A stretch of DNA of 64,000 nt from Congeria kusceri (taxonomy: Eukaryota; Mollusca; Bivalvia; Myida; Dreissenidae), in assembly GCA_027627225.1 (NCBI GenBank), contig CM051029.1:12246023-12310022 (forward strand), given 5' to 3'. The position numbers and the translations under genes are program-made. The notes beneath the pieces were generated by a model. That model ran no database searches. It was not told where the DNA came from and saw nothing but the letters and a program-made list of their open reading frames with translations. Positions 1 through 12,934 of this stretch are shown one piece after another. Numbering within the stretch: the stretch's first letter is position 1; each line of letters begins with the position of its first letter.

Positions 1-1589
1 GGTTTCGTAAAGTTTTTCCTGTGGCCGTTGACATGCAATTTTGAGGCAAGAATGTTTCTAGGTATAATATGCCTATAATGATATTAACGTTAATGAAAAC
101 GTGAACGCAATTCTGTCAATCGTAAAAAAAACATCAACACATCATAAATTATTTACATTAAAATATAAGCAATTATGCTCCCTACATTTGGGTAGGGTAT
201 CTGCGCCATGATATTGTATTGATTATTAACTTCTTCAGACTTCTTCAGGCCGTTGGTCATTCCAAACATTTTGTAGACGTTTCTTGGCAGACTAGTGAAG
301 CATGTTAACTTCCGTGAAGATAGCATAAACAGTATTCATATGTTGACGAATAGCGTCTCCTGGAATTTACCCACAACCAAGACAGGGTGGGTTGTGTGAC
401 TACCTCCTCGAGTGGTGTGGGTATGGTTATCTATGGCGGTATCGGTAGCATCGCCAGCAATATTATGGGGTCGAATTTGATAACAGCTCCACCCAGCGCC
501 CATGCAGCTTACTCTAGTCAAAAATAACTGGTCGCCATTTTTGTACCAACAAACATTGTTCCTGGATCTCTAGCGTCGACAGTTTTCTGTATAAATCATT
601 AAGTACAGTTACTAGATCTGAGTGTTTTCCTTGGCAGTCGAGATAATTTTCTGTATGCACAAACTAGGTGATATTTTAAAGGTAAGGAGCGTTTTTATCT
701 GTGTTTATTCTCCGCTAGCCGCGAACATGCTATTGTTATATTGTTATCAACGTAGCCATTATTATAATTTCTTCGATATTTTCATGGTTATATTACTTAC
801 CTATATGACAGCGGTTTGGACTGTGTTCCGATCTCAGAAAGTATGATTACCTGATCGCCTATATAAATGCTATATCGTCATTATTCACTATTTCATTCAG
901 GATACGACTGTTCCCGATAAATATGAACTGTTACCGGGTGACAATTTTGACTGTTTCCCGCATGTGGCGGTGTTTCCCAAAAAACTATTTATAGACGAAA
1001 CATCTAAATCTCGGCAAGTTTCCGTCACTTGTCGGGTCCGGCGGAAAATACCGAAGTTCCGATACAGTATGTAGTTACGATCATCTACGGAAATTGACGA
1101 ACATGTTCTTACCTCAGTCTCTCAATTCTTATTCGGTCTTCATATATATTGTTGTTATCACTTCTTTCTGTTTCGCCATATATATACAGGTTCATGTAAT
1201 GAATAATGAATACAAGGTTAGTGTTGGATAATGGTAAGTTTATTTACCGAGACTTAAAAAACCTAAACCACGAGCCTTGGCGAATAACACGAAAAAAATG
1301 ACGTTACGAAATCAACAAAATGATGTGTTTGCCTATTTCACAGGTTTGAAATATTATACCGATAGTTGTTATTTCATCAATGCCGGCGTGAGGATGGGAT
1401 AAAATGAATTATATCTGTCTATTTAGAGATTTTAAAAGGCACTAAGCTTCAGATATTCCAAGTATATACTATTTTGTTAAAAATACATAATAACATAATT
1501 ATTGACATTTTAATTTAGATCTAGATCTTATAATTCACACAAAACAATAAGATCTATAAAAGAAAAACATCAGGTAATACAACAGTCAT
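1..1589. other. No gene recognised
   Basis: This is AT-rich sequence with only short chance reading frames. No splice-bounded exon, RNA gene or repeat array was recognised. A short stretch at 943-978 resembles the arm sequence of the hairpin at 1590-1720 (the phrase TTTTGACTGTTTCCC). Confidence 0.5.
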
Positions 1590-1720
1590 CACATGGGTGT
1601 TTGGGGAACAGTCAAAACTGCACGCCGTTGGTATCGTGATAACATTTTGAAATATTTCAAACAGTTATCCCCCCACCTTGGGCAAACAGTTTTGACTGTT
1701 CCCGAAACATCCATCTGATA
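1590..1720. repeat. Imperfect long hairpin (inverted repeat)
   Basis: The phrase TTTGGGGAACAGTCAAAACTG (about 1600-1620) is matched in reverse complement, with one mismatch, by CAGTTTTGACTGTTCCCGAAA (about 1688-1708). Shorter matches extend outward. The spacer is about 67 bp. It may belong with the other long hairpins in this window (16.9, 18.2, 47.3 and 49.2 kb), although its arms have a different sequence. Confidence 0.6.
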
Positions 1721-1849
1721 ACTGTATAATGTTCAAATACGTTGAATTTTTCCCTCTGATACTTTCTCTGCTAATTATCATTGTTTTACAACAACTAAAA
1801 TAATGTTATCAACATTGTTGCTTCTGGTACAGCATTAACAAGAACAACA

Positions 1850-2315
<466 letters not shown>

Positions 2316-2319
2316 TTAT

Positions 2320-2950
2320 ATTGAATATAAGGCATTAAAGAAGATAACACAATATTAATATTTATTAATTGTCTATGTTTTATCAAGATCAACATGAAGC
2401 TGACAGAAATATAAAATAATCTGTTGGCTAAAAGAATTTGGTTTTCCTGGACTTATTTTTGTCACTTAAGTCTTTTATTATATTTGTAACACATATTTGA
2501 CTGAAATTAAAAGATATTAACACTTTGTTTGTTTGCTGTTTGAAAAGTTTAGGAAAAACTAACATATCCGTTAAACATTAGACAGCTTTATTAAGGCAAT
2601 TCCTCAACAATTATTATCAAATGCGGCAAACATTATGCAATTTATGTTCAATTAACCATTTACACATTTTTTTTTATAATGAAAAGCAATTATTTGAGTG
2701 AATTAAAAATTCTTTTTTAAAATTAGGTTTCCTGTGGGCATACAAAATGCCACCCACACTCTTCACTGTTTTCAACTCTGAGACAACACACTATGCATGA
2801 ACAATAAGGTGTCGTTTTTACTTATTTTCCATTTGTCTTCATGTCAATAGTTTATATACAGTTTGCTGGCAATTTAGACTGCATATGCTGGTAATTTAGG
2901 ATGCATCTTCACCAACTGGCACACTCAGAGAATCATGTGTATTGTGCTTG
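2320..2950. other. No gene recognised
   Basis: AT-rich DNA between the microsatellite and a short coding-like segment. Nothing was recognised. Confidence 0.5.
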
Positions 2951-2958
2951 TCACCAGG

Positions 2959-3126
2959 CTAGACCTCCAAGAAAGCTTCTCGTGTGATTCGCGACAATTC
3001 TATTCCTTCAGCTGCTGGAACAATGATTTTGTAATTATCCACTAACTGATTGTATTCCACAAGGTATTTAACAATATGCATATAGAACTTTCCAATATAT
3101 GTGCAATGCAACCTAAGCCATATTTT
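2959..3126 (-). pseudogene. Unidentified coding-like fragment
   Basis: A minus-strand open stretch of 55 codons lies between a TGA and a TAG. Its last ~38 residues have a protein-like composition; they include NYKIIVPAAEGIELSRITRE and end in AFLEV before the stop. The only ATG in the frame would give about 40 residues. An upstream splice acceptor is possible (CAATCAG at about 3046) but weak. I do not recognise the family. It could be the last exon of a host gene or a transposon scrap. Nothing next to it helps decide. Confidence 0.3.
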
Positions 3127-4920
3127 TCAGTGTTTGGTCAAGCAAATTTCAAAACAGGTTAATTACTTTTTACTTTTTAATACAAATCCTGTAGAAACAC
3201 ATGCGCACACATTCAAAAAGCAAAGTGACACACATAATAGGTTTTAGGAGTCAACTACTACCCTGTATTAGAACAAGTTGACAAAACCTTAGTGCCTTGA
3301 GGCCTCAGAACTAAAGGACTGACACATTACGATACTTTGTTAGAAGTTTACATGTACTTCTAGTCCTGATGATGCTTCTGCTACGTTTACTGCTACTGCT
3401 ACGGCTACTGTTACTACTACTGCTTCTGTTGTTGCTGTTGCTTTTACTACTATAACAACACTAGTACTGATATATATACACTCTCATTTCAATTTGCTTT
3501 GCTTTTACTTTCTAGTATGTGCATGAGAAAATCGGGACTTCTTTATCTGGAACAATTAAATATAGTGTGTGGGGTTAATTTACCAATAGTTTTCTTGCCT
3601 CTGACGGTGTGCTGGCGAAAGCTGTGGTATAACAGGCCTTTATAGAATAGTTCAAGATCCACAACGGTCATCCAATTATTCATTTGATTAAATATATGAA
3701 CCTGCATTAACATTATGATTAATTCATGTCACACTAAGAAACACTCGTAACTATATATGTCATCAAGAAGTTAAATCAAAACAGTAGGCCTATTCATATT
3801 TAGATTTAAATTGTTGTTTCGGTTATCATATTTAAATCAGATGTCACTCGACACTTCTAATATAAAGGAAACGGGAATTTAATGATTAAGTGATGCAAAC
3901 GTAAGTGAAAACATGAACGCCAAGTGTGGTCGCACACAATAGTCATTGTTGTTATAATTAGAAAAAGATATGGGGTCTGTCATTTGCGTCTGAGCTGGTT
4001 TTTATGGGATAATAAAATCGATTTTGTTTCGTTGCTATTGAATAATCTATATTCACGACCGGGGATTTATTACATGTAAGCTGGGAATACTTGTAAAAAC
4101 ACTGCTCAGTTAAATAGTGTTTTTTATATCAAGGACGTTATAATATTACAGCGTAGGACCCATATTTATAAATATTCTCAAGTTATAAATATTCTTTGGA
4201 ACAAGTGCATGACAAATTTAAACAATTAATTGACTAGGAATTATATTGCAGCATCTGTGTCAGAATATGTTAACAATGCATTTCTCTGTCAGAAATAAAA
4301 CTTGTAAAATTTCGACTAAAATATGTTTTATAAATAGCAGCTCATGTCCTATCACGACTACGAACATGTTTAATCTCAAACTTAGTTTCAACTTTAAATA
4401 TTGGCGAATGGAAACGCTTGATACGTATACAATTAAAATCCCCACTGGTTAATATTTAAGATTAACAATAACATTAATTTATAAAATGTTCATAGTCATA
4501 GGCATAGATCAGTATTTGGGTATTGTCGGCAAAAAATACAGAGATTATTTTTTATGCTCTGGCTTTGAATCAAAGAATCTATATTGCCGTCATAGTGGTC
4601 GAGGTAGTTGCTGATCACCACTATCTGCTCCGCTTCAGCATTATGTACTGTTCACAATCGGGCGAAACACTGACAGACGGAGCTCAGCTGCATACGTCCA
4701 CGTGCGGAAGGCGTGTTTATATTTGTATCACAGGAAATATGTATCAAGTGTTCGGTGCGGTCATAAAAAGTAGTTGCTCTTATGCTTTATCTTTGGTATA
4801 AGTTTCCGCAAATAAATAAACGGATGATTAGGTTTTATATGTATTATGCTACATTTTATTGCAATTATCATTATATACATGTATCACAATCTTCACAGCT
4901 TAAGGTGTTTATATGCATTC
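3127..4920. other. No gene recognised; imperfect triplet tract
   Basis: Mostly AT-rich DNA. An imperfect CTG/ACT triplet tract lies at about 3370-3450. A short plus-strand frame at 4523-4801 has no recognisable motif and no convincing splice sites. Confidence 0.5.
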
Positions 4921-5116
4921 ATATAAACTGCTCTATATAAACAGTTCCATAAATATATAATTCGTGCAATGTTGCTACCCACTAGAGATGGTGCAAGTGG
5001 AATGTCAGTGTGAAATATAAACTGCTCTATATAAACAGTTCCATAAATATATAATTCGTGCAAGGTTGCTACCCACTAGAGATGGTGCAAGTGGAATGTC
5101 AGTGTGAAATATAAAC
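4921..5116. repeat. 94-bp tandem duplication
   Basis: Two adjacent 94-bp units (4921-5014 and 5015-5108) differ by a single visible base (CAATG versus CAAGG at the same place), and 8 bp of a third unit follow. The near identity implies a recent duplication. Confidence 0.95.
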
Positions 5117-5399
5117 AAAGCGAAACTCCAGTTGCGACAGCAGGAGAGAACTCTTATTAACTCTTAAAATATATCATAATTTTAATCAAAACAGCACAAC
5201 ATGTTCCTCGATACATCTGCCAGTTGTCGCATTAGCCATGCGCATGTGTGTGCAACAAATAAAACACCGCATTATGTGTCAGCGACTTGAATAACGACGT
5301 TGCAAGTCGTAAAAATATTATAAATTACATGTAAATAACACGAAACAAATTATATCAACGCAGAATGATTGCATTTCCAGTTAAAGACTGCTGTTAGGT

Positions 5400-5890
5400 G
5401 ATGAATTTGTCCGTGTAAAAACATATCCGGTAAACACTGATAACGTCGATCGTCTTTGAAGCAAAAATAACAAATTTGAAATGTGGTACACGACAATTAA
5501 ATGGGGATTAATTGCGCAATATAATAAATATACCGTTGTTAAATCTGCAATAAACAATATGTTAATGACGATACTGTCAAGAACAGAGGGGACGCTCGTA
5601 GATACTTTTTTGATTTCCATCGAAAGCATGTTCTCACTGTTAAAGTTCATTAGAATAATGTGTTTTTTAACAAAATACGTGTGCCTTATAAGTCCCGTCA
5701 AACAAAATAATCGAATTACAGCACAATAAAAGGTAGTCCTAAACACCTGCATTTTGAATAAAATATTTTTTTCGTTCTTGGAAGGATACATACGGCTATT
5801 TATGTTTCCATGAATCATTGATAAAGGAAGTTATATTTCAAAACTGCATGCACCACATGCCGAGCCGCGGCGTAATAATGCAATAAATCA
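5400..5890. repeat. Diverged duplicate block, copy 1
   Basis: This block shares a colinear order of phrases with 7030-7390. CGTCAAACAAAATAATCGA then AAGGTAGTCCTAAACA here match CGTCAAAACAATGTTATCGA then AAGGTAATCTTAAACA there, followed by an ACATGC(C/T)GAGCCGC phrase in both. A 145-codon minus-strand frame (5381-5818) overlaps it. That frame is not preserved in the second copy, so I do not call a gene. Confidence 0.6.
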
Positions 5891-7029
5891 AGAGGTATTT
5901 ATTTAATTGAGATACTGTTCGTTAACAAAAATATCAGAAGACTTATTTCATATCTAACTAGTTCACTTTCTATGTACAAACCTGTTGTCAAATCAAAAAC
6001 GTAGTATTGCCCATATTGCAAATAACGATGTCACATTAAACACCTTATTCAGTCACAGGCGATGAGCTGTTACACAGATTACTTATGAGACCGACACTCC
6101 GGTATTGTAAGATAATATAATAGTTTAAAAAAAAATAGATAACTAGTAATGCGAGCACTATTATCATGTTGGACGAAAAACTAAGATTACATTAGTTTCG
6201 GTTGTTTACATTTAACATCATGCACCAATGTAGTTGTGTTCAGGTTGTATTGTATAACGGTCTCGTTTTGCATTACGCATAAATCAAAATGACATAAAAA
6301 CTTTCATGATTTGACAAAACTCAAATAAAGACTTGTGTATCAAAATGGCGGCGACCTACTTAAATCCTATGAAGGCTACGGCGAAGTGAATATAGCTTGT
6401 GGTTTTAAACATGATAACTCTTGGGTACATGTTTTATATTGACATCATGTTGAAACCGTGTGTATGTCATTTAGAACGTAAAACATGAAAACCATTATTT
6501 TAACGTCTAGATGGTCGCTGCTCATTACGCCATGTCTTCTCTATAGGTCATAGAAAGGTAATGTAATATTTACATCGTGTGATACACTGCTCCATAAATG
6601 TTCATTTTCTATAGCCACATTAAAATTAGTAATTTAGTCTAGATTTGTGCTAATATGGAAATGATCTCCTAATTATGTATTGTGGAAGGAACGAAACTTA
6701 ATATTTAAATGCTACAAGTTTCACTTTATCTGAAAGAAAACAGATATATACCCCAAATTTTGACATCATCTGTCATTAAATAAATTTTCAAAACCTACGA
6801 AAACTTAAGCAGGTTTCGCTACAAAACGAATTTCAGCAGAAATCTAAACTTAACTGTTGTAAAGCATACACGAGTGTATACGTGTTTTAATATAATCAGG
6901 CGCTAATTCATCTATTCTGAATCTATACTGTGTTCAGTTTTATGTTACAAATAACACATTCATGTTATTCGTAAAAAGTATAAAGTGTGCATGTAATCAA
7001 CTTAAGTAGTACTATCATAAAGAACACAT
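5891..7029. other. No gene recognised
   Basis: AT-rich spacer between the two diverged duplicate blocks. Nothing was recognised. Confidence 0.5.
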
Positions 7030-7390
7030 TGATTAATACTAGCGTTAATTATACATGTACTATACAACGTCTGAAATATTGTCAAAAAAGAAATAAATAG
7101 TATGCACTTGAAAATGTGCCATTTATAGTTGTCATCCAGTTTAAGTTTAAAGGAACGAAAACTGTCCGCTGCATTATTGGAGATTTTTACATCATAAGAG
7201 TAGTTCAAGGTTGCTACAGCCTCGTCAAAACAATGTTATCGATTTCCTACATAATACAAGGTAATCTTAAACAACGGGTGTTTAAGTGTTCTTTGAAGAA
7301 TGTGCAACAACGAATGATTTATAATAATGGGCGTTAAATTACTATGTGCCACATCACATGCTGAGCCGCAGTGTTTGTGTCAGAGTACGT
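7030..7390. repeat. Diverged duplicate block, copy 2
   Basis: Second copy of the block at 5400-5890, in the same orientation and about 1.5 kb downstream. The copies are diverged with several indels. This suggests an old local duplication or two insertions of the same repeat. Confidence 0.6.
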
Positions 7391-8339
7391 AAATAGTTGC
7401 AATGTATACAGAGAGCTTGTATATCGTATGCTTTTCTTAGTTCAATGGGCACTAATGTATACAATAGAAAGGAAGATAGGAAGAGTGAAAACTATACTTA
7501 AGCCAGTGTCGGTTGTACATACATGAAAATATTAAAGCTTCTGCACCAAAATAAATTCTGTCAATAACGTGCTGGTAATATAGAATCAATTCTTACATAT
7601 ACAATATATAATCATATACAATCCTTTTTTGATAACTTTAACGTTGAACAAAACTATATGTACACATAATTGTTTGCGACTTGCTTAAATCTCATGCATG
7701 TAATTTTAGAACTTTAATCCTCATAGTTTTAAAATACATACATTTGTTTTATTAACATCAGTGTGGACCAGTTTGTATTTAGTTATATCTATGCACTAAA
7801 GCAGCACGCCATAACTAAAACGTGAACATAAACGGACTTAAACTAATTTAAACCGTGCATTAAAACACACTTTTGGAACAAGATTACACGAGTTGTCTTT
7901 GTTATTGAATGTTTGCTGGTATAAATAAAAGCAGCATTATAGTGTATGCATTACGATATATATTCAGATTTCAAAAAGGCGTATCGACGTCTTATACGGT
8001 ATAATATGTTCAAAAATATAATTATATTTTATGAAGTATTCATTAAATGATAACTTCGCGTATATGTCTCGTTTAAATAAACAAATTGCAAAATAACTAG
8101 CTTAATAAAAAAAAATCTTACCGTGAAACATATGTTTGTACTGGTAGTTATTGAATATGTTCGTGCACTATTCAATATCATAGCGTTCGCTGGATCTTAT
8201 CGGCTCGTCCAAATAACTTTGTAAATAGACACTTAAGGTATGTTTTGCAGAATATATATATATATTGAAAATAAAATAATATTAAAATTGAATACAAGAA
8301 AAGGTTAATAAAATCAAAGTGTTTGACGTCACTTAAACA
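7391..8339. other. No gene recognised
   Basis: AT-rich. No exon, RNA gene or repeat was recognised. Confidence 0.5.
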
Positions 8340-9670
8340 TCCGTATTATATTAACTTAAAATGAAAACTTTGACACGTTATCATGGACAATATGGGCAAT
8401 TAGAGAGATATGCCATATCATATGTCACCTTAAATACGTTTGTTATAAACGTATACATATTTTATTGGTAAAATATTATAATTGCGATAATTGCTTGTTC
8501 TGTATCATTATGTGAAGAAATAAAAATCACTGAACTAAGATTTCGGCTAAGAAGCCAGAACCAGCAAACACGGCGTGGTATGCATGATTATATTTTATTT
8601 CCAAAAAGTCAAACATTAAACGAAAATATTCGTAAAACTTCATATAGTGGAATCCTCCATTTCGAGTTTTACTATAATATTAGTGTCTACATTATACATA
8701 TAACTTGAACAGAAGCATAGCTGTGCGATTTATAATCTTCAAAATGCGACGTCAAAATATACATCAGATTTGTTAAATATATATCGCCATTGTGTAGTAG
8801 GGTTAGTTGTTGTATCTCAATAATGCCGTTTTGAATTGAATATATTGCCAAATGTGCAGCTGTTTAATTGAGCTCCATTGTAAAACGTACGCCACAAATG
8901 AAAACGTTAACAGGTGTGAAAACTAGACAGCCGCTTACAAAAGCTAACAAGACTACGTACGAATTAAGTTTATAAGGCCTGCCAATTGAAAATGAAATAT
9001 ATTATCGGACAAACCAACTAATGAGCCAAATTCTTTGTCGTGTGTACAATATCATTGTCTTTCCTTGGGTAACCAGCATAATTATCTTATTTTTGATGAC
9101 ATTCCGACATTCTGTCATTACGTCTTTACAACCAACACATTCTCCGAAAGTACGTTCCGGGTATAGATGAAAAATGATGGTTAGCAATTTTATTACCCGG
9201 AAGTCTCCGTGAAAGAAAATATATTAATTTGTCTCGGAGAAATAACTATGGCGTTAAAAAAAAACACTTATATAGATATAAAAAATATTTAACATTAGTA
9301 TTAGTGCAACGACAGTGTTACAATCTTTTCAACCGTATTATCAAAATTGTTGTGCGAGAATGTTTGGTTATGTTTTTAAATGCTTAAAGGATGTTACTCA
9401 CAAAATATTATGTTTGAGAAATGCATTATTTTTGTTTATAAATAAAGCATCTGATGTAGCAAACCCTTATTCTGTGAAACAAAAATAATTTAAAGAAAAT
9501 GAGGAAAAACATCCTGCATCATAGGGATCGAACACCCACAGCCGGCGTGACAATCTCACGCGTTAACCACTCGGCCATAGAGTATGTTCCCAAATCCGGT
9601 GTAATTTTCTGATAAGGTTCCTGGAGTGTAACCGACCGCAAGAACTTGTACTGCGTAATTACCGACATAC
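8340..9670. repeat. Diverged long repeat, copy A
   Basis: Colinear with 62830-63960 in the same orientation. Shared phrases, in order, include TGGGCAATTAGA, GTCACCTTAAATAC, TTTTGAATTGAATATATT, ACTGTAAAACGTACGCCAC (ATTGTAAAACGTACGCCAC here), AAATTCTTTGT, TTAAAGG and GCATCTGRWGTAGCAAA. No reading frame is shared, so the unit looks like a non-coding repeat about 1.2-1.3 kb long. It includes the tRNA-like region at 9524-9580. Confidence 0.7.
9519..9592 (-). repeat. tRNA-like head of a SINE-type repeat
   Basis: On the minus strand an A-box-like ATGGCCGAGTGGTTAA is followed by a B-box-like GTGTTCGATCCC at tRNA-like spacing. This resembles Ser/Leu-type tRNA promoters. The acceptor stem does not pair well, and the sequence sits inside a longer repeat that is degraded in its second copy near 63.8 kb. 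It is therefore better read as a tRNA-derived repeat than as a functional tRNA gene. The A box is nearly identical to that at 55596-55611. Confidence 0.7.
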
Positions 9671-9689
9671 TGTGATTTCCATTTCGTTC

Positions 9690-9708
9690 TTCATTATTAT
9701 TATTATTA

Positions 9709-9743
<35 letters not shown>

Positions 9744-9768
9744 ATCATTATATATTATGATGATGATG

Positions 9769-9801
<33 letters not shown>

Positions 9802-9886
9802 GTTATTATTATTATTGTTCTTCTTCTTATTATTATTATTATTAGTAGTAGTAGTAGTAGTAGTAGTAGTATTCTTATTATTAGTG

Positions 9887-9973
<87 letters not shown>

Positions 9974-10016
9974 TTAGTATTAGTATTATTACTATTATTA
10001 TTATTATTATTATTAT
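9690..10016. repeat. (ATT)n / (AGT)n compound microsatellite
   Basis: Alternating tracts of ATT and AGT with ATG, CTT and ATT variants. The long poly-Ile, poly-Ser and poly-Leu frames here are products of the repeat. Confidence 0.95.
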
Positions 10017-11606
10017 AACGACAAATGGAATAATAAAATAAAGAATAAATTAATTGTTATATACTAATTAATCATGCAAATCTCTTCAAATAACTTTAAC
10101 ATGTGCGGCGATAATGAGACCAAAAGTTAAGCTTTAGAAAGTCTATGTTTCTTCTCGGCTCGCCTCCTGACCAGTTTGCTCGTTTTTATTCATGGTGAAA
10201 TGACAATATATACATTTTAAAACTTGCATCAACAATTAGTGAGATGATTATGTTAGGGTATAATGTCCTTGATTCTTCTTGGCTCGTAACAATTACAGTG
10301 TTTTCATTACTGAATTGCTTATAGTTGCTTTTCTTATACACTCGGGCAGTATACAGAATGTGCCAATCTAAAATGGACGGCAACACGTTGCTGTTCACAT
10401 GACATAAATATCACAATCAATTAATGGCTGGAAAAAATACACAAAACATGCTAAGAATGATGCTAAATCATTATATACATACGAATGTTGATCTGCAATA
10501 GCGCAATCAAACGTTACAATGTATATGCATCGTTTAAACTACAATATACCCTGCTGTTGAAAATACTGCGAACAAACGATATCAGACTTTGTGCTATGTA
10601 TGATTTATTTTTTCAAAAATGAATAATAAGCCAAAAATTGTATCTCAATATTTAAAGAAGAACCATAACCCCGGTTTGCACAAGCGAACAATGATCCTTA
10701 TTGTGAAAATAGAACATTCAATTTGGGTTATATTCTCACAAAGGCAAGATGAACCCTATTGTCGAAAGGGGATAACAATCAACATTTTCGACATGGAAAT
10801 TTTGCCCAGATCATCACTATAAAGTTCAGTAAACTCCTCTTGTTATGATATTGAGCGGACCACCGGATTCATATTGTTATTTCCGAAAATCGTTAGATCA
10901 GTAAATAGGCCACCAAGAGCATGAACTTACAAGTAAAGCAGAGAGACGCAACCCCATTTTACATACAGACATGTTATGTAGGACTATGCATAAGGGAAAA
11001 CATCAAGAATGCAAACAATTGGTGACAATTAAATACATATTCTGGATTAAAAAAAAAAAAATCTTCGTTATTTTACTCATATAAATGTTCGAATAATCAT
11101 GATGATTATCATTTACGTAACATATCAAATTATCGACAATAAGTTTTAAAGAACCAATCAGAGGGACAGTTACACCCAACACCAATTTTAACTGATTTCC
11201 TCGACAGTAATGAAGCGGTCCCGTATAACTGTTTACGTGGATTAATGTGTTTCACATCTCGTACAGACTCTATACATCTTTAATTTTATACATACATAAG
11301 GGGAACATTTGCAAATGGGTCGATAAAACTACATCGTTATAACCGAAACTTCGTTACATGCGATATCGTTGCAACCTACGTTATATCAATAGAAAATATA
11401 GGGATCCGGTCGGGACCTTGGACACAGCATCACTATATGCGATATATCGCTATAAGCGATATCCTTACAAGTGAAGTTTACTGTACATTAATCACATAAG
11501 AGTACCATATGCACTACATCTAAGAGGAAATAAATCATTATTTATTAAATTCCATTTTCGATACAATGATGTGCTGTGTTGTGTATACTTTATTGAACGT
11601 GATATT
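10017..11606. other. No gene recognised
   Basis: AT-rich. A ~25-bp phrase, TTCGTTATTTTACTCATATA, occurs near 11064 and again near 11653. Otherwise nothing was recognised. Confidence 0.5.
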
Positions 11607-12177
11607 TGTACAGTTTTATATTTAAGGCTTCGAAGTTCACACACGTGCATGTTCGTTATTTTACTCATATACATGTTATGTTTAATGAGTTCAAAATTAA
11701 ATGTCCTTCGTAACGGTGAAACTTGATGAATTATTATAAAATAATAATTATAGCTCTGACCACGAACTGGAAGAATAACATTCGTATGTCATGTTTTTAA
11801 TAAATAAACTATAATATCCATGTATATTTGTATTTTTATTTGTAGTGTGGAAATAGGAGAAAACATATATATGAATATCACATTCATTTGTTTTTGTTTT
11901 CAGCTATTCTTTTCCATAGACATTCAACAGTCTGAATATTCGGTAATATGTCCGTTCTCTGGTCATAATATAGCATCGCCGCAGTATCGACTTCAAATAT
12001 CATAGATTTTGTGATGCTTTTAAGCCTATTTTCAACACACATATTGACACAGATTGACGTATCAATGGCGTCATTATTAAAAGTTTCGTCACATATTTGC
12101 TAACTATTATCTATAGGATTTAATTGACAGTTGATGCACGTGTGTGAACTTCGAAGCCTTAAATATAAAACTGTACA
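11607..12177. repeat. 44-bp perfect inverted repeat, 483-bp spacer
   Basis: Bases 11607-11650 (starting TGTACAGTTTTATATTTAAG) are the exact reverse complement of 12134-12177. The right arm begins only 33 bp downstream of the stop codon of the IgSF pseudogene on the minus strand, so both arms would lie in its 3' UTR. A minus-strand AATAAA at 11589-11594 follows the outer arm. The repeat may be a small inverted-repeat transposon or a transcribed stem; no clear target-site duplication is visible. Confidence 0.85.
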
Positions 12178-12209
12178 ATTAATTGTTCAGTGACAATAAA
12201 TATATACTA

Positions 12210-12391
12210 CTACAGATAACTGTTTGAAAGTTGTAAGTTTTCGTATACATTATCCGGATTAGCAGACGAGGAGCAACTGTCTCTACGAGTCAAGCTGTTA
12301 GTCAAATTGGGACTTTCGACTACAGATAGACTCGAGTATACACTGAATGCGGTTTCTGCGAGAGTCTCCTATTTGTTTGTTGGTATGGCTT
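12210..12391 (-). pseudogene. IgSF tail exon 4 with stop codon
   Basis: Acceptor TATCTTTCAG, phase 1, ending at TAG (12210-12212). The reading is Ser-rich and acidic and ends NPDNVYENLQLSNSYL. YEN fits the pYxN motif bound by Grb2-type SH2 domains, an expected feature of signalling or adhesion receptor tails. One in-frame TAG lies at 12369-12371, eight codons into the exon; a C-to-T change in CAG would explain it. Length (182 nt) and phase fit the previous exon exactly. Confidence 0.7.
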
Positions 12392-12649
12392 CTGAAAGAT
12401 ATACCAAATATGTGATCATCACACACATTGAAGAAAAGCGCTTTACGAATATCTAAAATTACCAATAGTGTTGATGTTCGCAGTCAATGACCGCCTTTCA
12501 TATACCTTACACAACACAATTCATCGTTATTTTCCACTAGAATCCAGAAGCAAAATTTATGCGAGAGACATTTAAAATTCAAAGAAATAAAGGGAAATAT
12601 ATTGATCTATGCTTTTTTGCATCGTTAAATTAAACAAGCATTTTCCTAC

Positions 12650-12708
12650 CAATGTGTTGATTAGCATAAATGTGTCCACTTCCAGATAAGTAATCAACTG
12701 CGGGGTTA
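12650..12708 (-). pseudogene. IgSF tail exon 3
   Basis: 59 nt between acceptor TTATATTACAG and donor ACATTG|GTAGGA. It enters in phase 2 and leaves in phase 1. It encodes NPAVDYLSGSGHIYANQHI. It holds two tyrosines, one in a YxN context (YAN). No lesion is visible. Phases match exons on both sides, which is the main support for so short an exon. Confidence 0.6.
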
Positions 12709-12891
12709 CTGTAATATAAAACAACACTTAAGATAACATTACATCGCTAACATTATTCGTTGCAGTATGATTATATGTCTCGACGTTATGGAAGTTGCTG
12801 TTTGATCATACGCAAATATCGCTCTTGGGATATAACAATAAAAAAACCACGCACACAATTCTGCAACGATGTGTTCCATTGACTTCATTAC

Positions 12892-12934
12892 CTTGATTTT
12901 CTCAGTCGACTTGCCAACGATTGCCTTACTTGTA
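12892..12934 (-). pseudogene. IgSF tail exon 2
   Basis: 43 nt between acceptor GATTTATTTTCAG and donor ATCAAG|GTAATG. It enters in phase 1 and leaves in phase 2. It encodes a basic, Ser/Arg-rich segment (QVRQSLASRLRKS). This very short exon is supported only by good splice sites and by phases that fit both neighbours. Confidence 0.5.

Noticed and set aside
5381..5818. 145-codon minus-strand frame
   Set aside because: Not preserved in the diverged duplicate at 7030-7390, and no domain or splice support.
9519..9592. Functional tRNA gene
   Set aside because: A and B boxes are present, but the acceptor stem does not pair and the sequence is embedded in a dispersed repeat.
9519..10041. Poly-Ile/Asn/Ser/Leu frames
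   Set aside because: Products of (ATT)n and (AGT)n repeats.
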